Part shown: positions 57,039-64,000 of the stretch, in pieces
How the letters are laid out: every line of letters starts with the position of its first letter
How positions within the stretch are numbered: the stretch's first letter is position 1
From: Uranotaenia lowii
Taxonomy: Eukaryota > Arthropoda > Insecta > Diptera > Culicidae
Assembly (NCBI RefSeq): GCF_029784155.1
Contig: NC_073691.1
Span: 94,291,617 to 94,355,616, forward strand
Direction: 5' to 3'
Length of the DNA stretch: 64,000 nt
Made by a program: the position numbers and the translations under genes
The notes under the pieces: generated by a model
Database searches by the model: none
Told to the model about the DNA's origin: nothing
The model's input: the letters and a program-made list of their open reading frames with translations, nothing else

Positions 57039-57050
57039 TATCTTAGGCAG

Positions 57051-57625
57051 GAAGTCTAGGTTGATTTTCGAGAGTAACAAAAGAATCGTTTTGGTCTTCA
57101 ATGCTAATATTGTGGATGGTAATGCGAAATTCACAGATGTTGAATACCGTTCTCCCGCAGAAATTTCCGAGTAGTTTCGAAATAAAATTGGGTGCCATTG
57201 TCGGAAATAATTGTTGACGGAATCTCAAAACGAGTGAACAATTCATTCAGGATCTCGATGACTGCCGATGATGTTGCTGATTTGATTGTGCAGATCTCGG
57301 GCCATCTTGAAGGTGCATTCATCACAACCAGAAAGTTGAGACCTTTGAATGGACCGGCAAAGTTGACGTGGATGCGTTCCCAAGGAGAATGTGTTGCTGG
57401 CCACTACTGTTGAGGAGGAGTTTTCGGTGGGGATTTGACATGAACAGCACACATTTCCCATTTCTTTACAATCGTTGAGAGGTCGTCATCGATTTTCGGC
57501 CAGTAAACGTGACTTCGGGATAGGGCTTTCATCCGGTCCATTCCTGGATGACCTCGATAGTGTTGTTTCAGAATCCGTTGATGATAGAATTCCGGGATGA
57601 CTAAGCGATTTATCATCATGATGCA
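57051..57625 (-). pseudogene. Ty3/gypsy integrase fragment, degraded
   Basis: 57619-57404 carries the HHCC zinc domain (HYRGHPGMDRMKAL ... WEMCAVHVKSPPK); the first Cys position reads WEMCAV, so only part of the CX2C pair is clear. The next frame (57395-57131) holds the catalytic core: HVNFAGPFKG has Asn where the first catalytic Asp belongs, LVVMNAPSRWPEI also has Asn for the common Asp, and DNGTQF keeps the second catalytic Asp. Frame changes separate the pieces. It belongs to an older Ty3 copy whose RT part lies at 58398-59455. Confidence 0.8.
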
Positions 57626-58397
57626 GTTCTTGATGTTTACGAGAGCATCACGATGGGGAAAAATGGCTTCAATGCTGGATTACCAATGTCGGAGCTGTGT
57701 GACTGATTTGGTGAAGAACGGGGCATTTATTAAGTGTTGCATTCTTTACCATTTTTAATGTGATGGGAACCGTAAATATTTTTCGATTTTTGTTTGGCTT
57801 CATTTTTCTGCCATGATACTAAACTTGTTATTTGTTTATATTCGTTTATGCATATTAAGGGGATCTCTCGGGTTGATTTTCCTACATGACTTTTTTTTAT
57901 TTCATGGCTCGAGATGACCTGGAATCGAACTCATGACATTCTTGGCTCTGACATTTATCATTGACTTTGCTTGTGAACCTATCAGATCCGAGTTAAATCT
58001 TTGAAAAAGAACCCTATTTGAATCAAATTTCTAGCAACCAGTGCCCTAAATTTGCATTAATTGAGCATCAATCAATGCTAATGTGCTTTGACCTAATGCC
58101 ACTGTAGTGCTTACATAGTGCAAATAAGCATTAAAACAAGCTTGTGTGATGCCAATTAAAGGCTTAGAAAATATAGCATTTGTTATTTTTATTTAGAGCT
58201 ATGTTGCATTTCAAAAGCATTGTGCAAAGCTGATAAAATGCTAGTTGCATTTTAAGAGTGGTATAATACTAATATGAAGCAGCATAGCACTCGAGAGCTG
58301 TCGTAATACAAAATTGCACCTGTTGTACTGATACATATAGTGTAATTTAGCACTTGAATGCTGGTCTACAGCTATAAAAATGCAAAGCTTTAGTGCT
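57626..58397. other. Inserted non-coding DNA inside the old Ty3 copy
   Basis: It holds a tRNA-like stretch on the minus strand (about 57905-57985, B-box-like GAGTTCGATTC) and, to its right, an AT-rich segment (58038-58397). The ends of that segment (agtgccctaaatttgca / tgcaaagctttagtgct) are weakly inverse to each other, as in a decayed MITE. Confidence 0.4.
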
Positions 58398-59455
58398 TAT
58401 GGTTACTTGGGCGGTTGGTGCTGGCATCTTGACAATAGCTTCGACTTTGGTTGGTTCGGGCGGGACGAAGACTTGAGGCGTTGCCCAAGATATCGAATTT
58501 GACGCTGCATGAGATTGCATTTTCCTCCCTCAGGTGGAAACCTAGAGTGCCTATAAGAAGAGTGACGCCAACTGTCAAAATTGGAATAGCGATGAGCTGC
58601 AGCTGACATGTCAGTGTCATTCCAAACGATCAAAGGACCTGTCAAATTCGGTCGAATTCAGCCTGAGAAGGCTGAGTTTGACAGATCATTTGTTCGTTTG
58701 GAATAACACTGACAGTTCATCGCTATCCCAATTTTGACAGTTGGCGTCACTCTTCTTATAGGCACTCTATGGAAACCGTACTCCTGCAATCGCATAAACA
58801 GTCTATCCAGAATTTTTCGATGTTCGTCTTTGGTTAGACTATAGACCAGAATGAAGTCCAGGGAAGCATCGAGACCTTTCAGACCGGCGATCATAGTTGA
58901 CCTCAGGTGCGAGCTGGTCGAAACGAAACGATCCACGATGCGTGTTGATGGTCAAAAGCAGCTTCGAATCGTCGTCAACCTCAACTTGCAAATATGCGTC
59001 GCTCAATGGATGCGTCGATCGAAGATACTAAAGACTGCATCCATTGAGCTTGCTGAAGGTGTCATCGGGAACCGGGAGTGGATAGTTGTTCGGTTCCAAT
59101 GCAGCGTTCAAACTGGTTGAGTAGTCGGTACAAATTTGGATTTGTCCTCCTGGTTTCTTGACAGCCACTGTTGGAGCAGCCCACTGGGAAAATTCCACAA
59201 GCGTGATAATGTTGAGTTTCTGCAAGCCTCCAGTTCCAAATCGTTTTTCGAGATTTTCGAGACTGCATTCGTCTTCCAGACCAGTTGCTTCCAATTTGGA
59301 CAGTAGCCTCGCCTGCATCTTTCGTTGATAGCAGATTGATTGCAGAATGCCGATTCGCTCCAGTATCTGCATGAGCCTAGCGTTCTGCTCCGCCATTTGC
59401 TGATTCTGCCGCATGATTGCCTGGAAAACTTCTCGGGTTGTTTTATCATATCAGG
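58398..59455 (-). pseudogene. Ty3/gypsy Gag start fused to RT, degraded
   Basis: On the minus strand a Gag-like start (FQAIMRQNQQMAEQNARLMQ) runs into RT: EFSQWAAPTVAVKKPGGQIQ, CTDYSTSLNAAL and NNYPLPVPDDTFSKLNG. After a MITE (58545-58767) come CNLMQRQIRYLGQRL and KSKLLSRCQHQPP-like linker sequence. The zinc knuckle, protease and the YVDD catalytic motif are not readable, so the copy is a deletion derivative that later decayed. Confidence 0.75.
58545..58767. mobile_element. MITE inside the old Ty3 RT
   Basis: A 223-bp element with long inverted ends (gagtgcctataagaagagtg / cactcttcttataggcactc, pairing for over 80 bases with small gaps). It is flanked by TA at 58543-58544 and 58768-58769. 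The RT frame reads on either side of it (RF | PPEGGKCN), so it inserted after the retrotransposon. Confidence 0.85.
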
Positions 59456-59470
59456 GTCGGTAGACTTTAA

Positions 59471-59730
59471 GCACAGAGAACAGACGTACAAGCTATCTCA
59501 CGAAACTTCCAACGAACATTTTAACCAATTTTTCCTTTTTGGCTTAACCACCAGATGTCTCCAAATACACCAAAGAGAACTGTGAAAATTTGATTTGTAA
59601 CTTTTGAACGGCGCAATAGATGACACTGTTTTTAGTCAAGTTTCAACGTATTTTTTGGGTGTCAGCATTTGAAATTTTACACACTTTTTTAAAGATTTTT
59701 TGTTCGAGCTTGTACGTCTGTTCTCTGTGC
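59471..59730. mobile_element. MITE with GCACAGAGAACAG inverted ends
   Basis: Perfect inverted ends of at least 24 bases (gcacagagaacagacgtaca... and its inverse) flank 260 bp without coding capacity. TTTAA lies at 59466-59470 and 59731-59735. A 3-bp TTA duplication with one more base in the inverted repeat is equally compatible. It interrupts the Gag start of the old Ty3 copy. Confidence 0.8.
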
Positions 59731-59779
59731 TTTAAGTAACATTGTTAACGAGTTGAGCTATCATTTTTAATACGATTTC

Positions 59780-60339
59780 ATTTTTGCTGGCAATTTTCCC
59801 ACATTCTCCAGATCACGCTCCACTTGGTCTAACCACTTCGCTCGGAGCACCTGCTCGTCTCGTTCCTACCGCATACGTAGCGAACGCTAGTTTTGTAGGA
59901 CAGTCGTCTGGCATTGTAGCTCTCGCAACATATCCTGTCCAGCGTGCTCATCCAGCCTTCGTAACCTTCTGGATACTACGTCGTAGAGACGCGCGAGCTC
60001 GTGGTTCATCCTTCGCTTCCACACTCCGTTCTTCTGCATGCCGCCAAAGATGGTTCTTAACACTCGTTGCTCGAATACTCCGAGTGTGCATAGGTCCTCC
60101 TCGAGCAATATCCATGTCTCACGCTCATAGGGGACAACCGGTCTAATGAGCGTCATGTACAGGTTACACTTCGTGCGAGGACTAAGTCTTCTCGACTGCA
60201 GTTGCTTGAGGAGTTCATAGTAAGCACGACATCCGCTGATCATTCGCTGCCGGATCTCAGTGCTCCGAGTTAGACAAAGTCTTCGACTATCTCCCGCTCG
60301 TTGCCCTCGATCGTGACTTTGACTGACTGACAGAACCAT
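59780..60339 (-). pseudogene. LINE C-terminal fragment
   Basis: Minus-strand translation shows the end of a LINE RT protein: RRLSPRTKCNLYMTLIRPVVPY, then LEEDLCTLGVFEQRVLRTIFGG and KRRMNHELARLYDV. The 5' part of the element is absent. A second, more damaged copy of the same segment lies at 62837-63125 on the other strand. Confidence 0.7.
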
Positions 60340-60600
60340 TTTTTTGGTATTCTCAAATTTAAAAATTTAAAACTTCTACTATTGGCAATGACAATTTATG
60401 CTTTACAATAATTCTTGATCGTAAAGTTGATTTGCTCAGTTTGTGACCAGGTACCTACCGCTATGTCCAGAAATCGATGAGCTTCTTCACGACCCATCGT
60501 TTGGAGCGCTTTCTAGTTTTCAATAAATAAGAAGGATGTTCTTTTTCAAACTGTTTTGATAGTATTTCGTATTTAATTTTCAAAATTATTTCATAGTTAC
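60340..60600. other. AT-rich spacer
   Basis: No coding or repeat structure is recognised between the LINE tail and the GC-richer DNA beginning near 60605. Confidence 0.4.
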
Positions 60601-62183
60601 AAATTTTCTCACCCGCATAGAAAGGATCCTACTGGCTGCTGTGTGAATCAGGCTCAGCCAGCAGTTTACAGATGGAATAGAAGGAGCAGTCTCTTCGCCA
60701 AGCCAACGAACCAGCCCAGCCAGCCAGCCAACCGAGCATCAAGAAGCATCAAGTTTGTTACTCAAAACAGGAATTGTATGAGGATGGTTGGTTGGTTGGG
60801 TGGATAATGATGATGATGGCACAAGTGTGTGCGTCGGAATGTCAATGTGTACTCAAATGAGCGAATGAGGAGGAGAACAGCACAGCACAAAAGAAGGCGA
60901 AAAAAACAAGCCCGAGAAATTGAGCCAGGTTAAATTCTTCCAGATATTTTAGTCGTTTACCGACAGCCGGCTAGAGAGCGTGTTTTCGTCCGAGGGAAGA
61001 GGGTTATTTGTGATTTCAAGTTCGCGCATTTCAAAACCTGTCGATGATATTCAGAAACCATACCTTTACACCACACGTAGTAGGCGTGGACTGCTGCAGT
61101 AGACCGGCGACGAAGAGACTATTTTATCGGTTCGGAACGGAATACAATCGAGTTTTGATCTAGGTATCCGAGACTGGTTCAGGTGCCTGATTGCTGGTTT
61201 CAGATTTGCATAGCAGGCTTTGCCCACACTCGAACCGATCCGATAGTGCGGTATTAAGCAATTTGCACTCGTAGATGCAAATTAGAATGTTGAATGAAGA
61301 ATACCGAACATTTTAGTGAGTGAGTGAATGATTGTGGTGACGACATGGTAAAGTTCTAAGTTAAGTGACCACCCCACACCGGTGCACAAAAAGCGAGAGA
61401 GGAAGAGAGGGACGAGACGGTATACTAGTGTTCAAAAAGTTAAGTGAAAAAAAAACCATTCGGTTAAGTGGTTGGTTGCTGCCACGGTGGGCAAAAAACA
61501 AGAGTGTAGGTATTTGCAACTTTGCATAATAATCGCTTTTCGAACACCGATTAGCCACCTCGCGTTAATAGTTGTGTGTGATCAAATGTGTGAATCTATC
61601 CTGCAAATTGGCAAAAAAGAAAAAATTATCGATATAAATAAATAGTGGAATATTTTCGTGCAGCAGGGCAAAAAATATCAATTGTATGCACAGGTGTATT
61701 GGTGCGAAAAGGTTGTTGCTTCTGCAAAATAATACAACAATACTACACAGCACAGTGTAGTCGCCTAGCCGCCTCCTGTGACGGTGTGGCTCTTTTTCTG
61801 ATAAAGGAGAGCGAATTGGAAGAGAATAAATTGAGCACAGCACTCGGGGTGTGTTGAAGAAAAAAAAAACAAAAAATAACGAACGACGACGCGTGTGTTT
61901 GAGGTTGCTGCTGCTCTCTGAAATTTGATTCAAACGATACGGATGAATTATTAAATGAATGTTTATGAACGAACGCCATAAAAGTGATAAGATTGGAAGA
62001 AGCTGATACATATTCCAGTTGCGAATACGTTACTATTATTCAGCCTTTGGCTTACACGATTCTCGGGTTCCGGAGCTGAAGAAAATTTGACTGTAGACTT
62101 TTTTTTTTATTGCCGTTCGATGCCGATCATTGGACATTTGAAGCCTATCGGGTACGCAAATATTGTTATCAGGATAATAAACG
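60601..62183 (+). other. Possible promoter and non-coding first exon of a rightward gene
   Basis: The interval has normal complexity, many short tandem words (cagccagccagcc, gttggttgg, tgagtgagtg) and no long open frame on +. It ends at a good donor, AAACG/GTGAGT (62184), followed by AT-rich DNA. Long 5' UTR exons ending this way are common in mosquito developmental genes. Transcription start and coding exons are not visible, so this is inference from composition and one splice site. Confidence 0.3.
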
Positions 62184-62836
62184 GTGAGTACTATCAGCTT
62201 AATCTAAAGAACTTTTCTATTGAAACAGATAAAAAAATCCTCTGTAATTGACTTGTTACTCAATTAATTTATTACTGGAAACTGCACGTTTATTTACGCA
62301 TTGCTGACAGTGAGTTCAGTTATCTGCAAAAATTACCGAACATTCGGTAAAAAAAAAATCAGAAAATTTAGCAAAAATACCGAGCGATCGGTACTACGCC
62401 GGTATGATAAACTTTCTACACTTTGTTCGGTAAATATCGGGGTATTTCGGTAAAAACTTCCAGATACCTGTACATTTGCAGATTGTTAATTGAAAGTTAC
62501 GTTTCACGTACACAATACAACTTTGCGTAATAACAATAAAACAAAATTTGCCAATAAATTATTCTAAATGTTAAATAAAATTACCAATTTAGGCGTATCT
62601 CGTAAACTGTGAAAACGATTATTTAAAATACTTACTTTCTATTAGATTGGAACAAATATGAGGTACCTAGGTATTTACAAACTGTAGATACAATCACAAG
62701 AGCGGAAAACTAGTTGTGGAAGATGGGAATTTTATCATCATTTGTATTCTAAATTTTTTCAAAGTTTCGATCTAAAGCAACTCGATTTCTCAATTTTGCG
62801 CAATGTAGATATTTATCATAAATAGTTGAAGACTTA
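62184..62836. other. AT-rich DNA, no gene seen
   Basis: If the upstream exon is real, this is the start of its first intron. It contains local repeats of 'accgaacattcggtaa' and 'accgagcgatcggta' near 62335-62400. Confidence 0.35.
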
Positions 62837-63125
62837 GTCTATCCCGGCTCACTGGTAACCGCAGACAATGACACCAGCCGTGAGATCCGGCGTCGGATAA
62901 TCAGCAGAAGTCGTGTCTAAAACTCAGCCCTCGCACGAAGTGTAACCTTTGCATGACGCTCATTAGACTGGTTGTTCTATACTGGCACGAGACATGGATA
63001 TTGCTCGAAGAGGACCTGCGTACACTCGGAGTATTCGAGCGACGAGTGTTAAGAATTTGGCGTTCAGGAGAACGGAGTGTAGAGGCGAAGGATGAACCAC
63101 GAGCTCATGCGACTCTACACCCATA
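62837..63125 (+). pseudogene. Second LINE C-terminal fragment
   Basis: Homologous to 59960-60180 in inverse orientation. Readable pieces are YPGSLVTADNDTSREIRRR, TRHGYCSKRTCVHS in one frame and RRRMNHELMRLY in another. Several stops and frame changes are present. Its left end (SREIRRRI) extends further into the protein than the first copy. Confidence 0.65.
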
Positions 63126-63607
63126 GAAAAGTTTGAAAAAATCCAATGCCTATTAAGCAAAACTGTGTACCGAAAATACGCTGAGAAGTGTGCTGTACAA
63201 AAGATGACCACTACATTCAACAAGAAACAAGAAAATCATTTTATGGAATTTTCATCCTATTGGATAATTCAACAAAAAAAAATAGTGAGAATCGAACTCA
63301 CTGCAACATCTCCTCTCGGCTTCCAGTCCAATGTCTTACCCAGTGCACCATCTGAGTCGGTTAGCAAACAAAAGTGTATTGTCATAGTAGGGGTAAAACA
63401 TGAAAAAGGTGATCAAAACTATTTTCTGCCGAACCTATACGTTTTAGACTTATAGTGTCTTCGAGACGATATTACCACAGACAAAATATTACCATGGCTA
63501 TAATAAATATAATTTTTAAAAAATCAATTTTCAGGTTTTCCAACATAACTTTTTTTGCGAATGATTTTCTATATAAAATATGTTCTAGAGAGTTTTGGAG
63601 ACAGTAC
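63119..63607. repeat. Dispersed repeat unit with tRNA-like segment, copy 1
   Basis: It begins 'cacccatagaaaagtttg' and contains 'ccaatgcct', 'accactacattcaa' and, on the minus strand, a tRNA-like piece (about 63284-63360) with B-box-like GAGTTCGATTC at 63289-63299. It is aligned in order with copy 2 at about 75% by eye. Confidence 0.6.
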
Positions 63608-64000
63608 ACCCATAGAAAAGGTTGCAGAAATCCAATGCCTTTTTAGCAAATCTCTGTGCCGATAATGTTCTGAAATGTGCACTGTGCCGAAGACGGTATG
63701 TTTGAAAAACCGTAACTGGCATAAGGACTCGGCTTCCAACCAAAATTATTCATGACCACTACATTCAAGCGAAACATGAAAAACATTTAATGGGATTTCG
63801 TTCCTATTAGATAATCCATTCCAGAAACAAGAAAATAAAAATAGCAACTACAGCGCCGTTGAGAGATTCGAACTCAAATCATCATTTACATCGTCTTGCC
63901 AGTCCGACATCTTTACCAATGTACTATTTGAACTTCATGCAAGACGAGGGCTATTTGTCATAGGCTTTCTGCCACCGATCAATCACAAAAAAATAACGCA
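63608..64000. repeat. Dispersed repeat unit with tRNA-like segment, copy 2
   Basis: It starts 'cacccatagaaaaggttg' directly after copy 1, shares its word order and has a tRNA-like piece on the minus strand (63861-63930; GAGTTCGAATC). It is cut by the window edge. The two tRNA-like pieces lack convincing acceptor stems, so they are SINE heads or relics rather than tRNA genes. Confidence 0.55.

Noticed and set aside
63284..63930. Two tRNA genes
   Set aside because: Only A- and B-box-like words are present. Acceptor and anticodon stems do not pair convincingly and the pieces sit in a dispersed repeat.

Overview
This is eukaryotic nuclear DNA, most likely from a dipteran and probably a mosquito. 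The support is genes with short (58-105 bp) introns, an insect-type SMG1 kinase gene, and a dense mix of Tc1, Ty3/gypsy, LINE, tRNA-derived SINE and MITE insertions of the kind common in mosquito genomes. The species cannot be fixed from the sequence alone. Only two cellular genes are recognisable, and both run off the left edge.

Layout. 1-6330: decayed satellite built from TTGACAAAA-like 9-mers, partly in inverted orientation. 7172-8284 (+): last two exons of a class A GPCR. 8565-13257: a G-rich dispersed repeat carrying a dead LINE and a dead Tc1 element. 13258-14093: a fold-back element. 14165-21185 (-): N-terminal and kinase-domain exons of SMG1, the PI3K-like kinase that phosphorylates UPF1 in nonsense-mediated mRNA decay. 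21600-34888: about 13 kb of two alternating 9-bp satellites, TTACAAAAA and GACAAAAAA, broken by a 500-N gap. 34889-38460: mostly unique DNA with a possible small spliced gene. 38575-42180 and 43510-44740: two arrays of sister 13-bp satellites. 45776-47165: dead LINE. 47166-51647: repeats and a large MITE. 51648-55633 (-): a young, internally deleted Ty3/gypsy element with identical 195-bp LTRs and a target-site duplication, itself carrying a 0.73-kb insertion. 55634-60339: AT satellite, a SINE and an old Ty3 copy with nested MITEs, then a LINE tail. 60600-62183: possible non-coding first exon of a (+) gene. 62837-64000: LINE tail and tRNA-like repeats.

No operon-like or defence-like system is visible. 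The main interest is structural: families of related 9-bp and 13-bp satellites at different stages of homogenisation, a probable assembly artefact around the gap, exactly delimited nested insertions, and an SMG1 gene whose remaining 3' exons are absent from the 14 kb where they should begin. Functional statements about the two genes come from family knowledge; insertions and repeats are read directly from the sequence.
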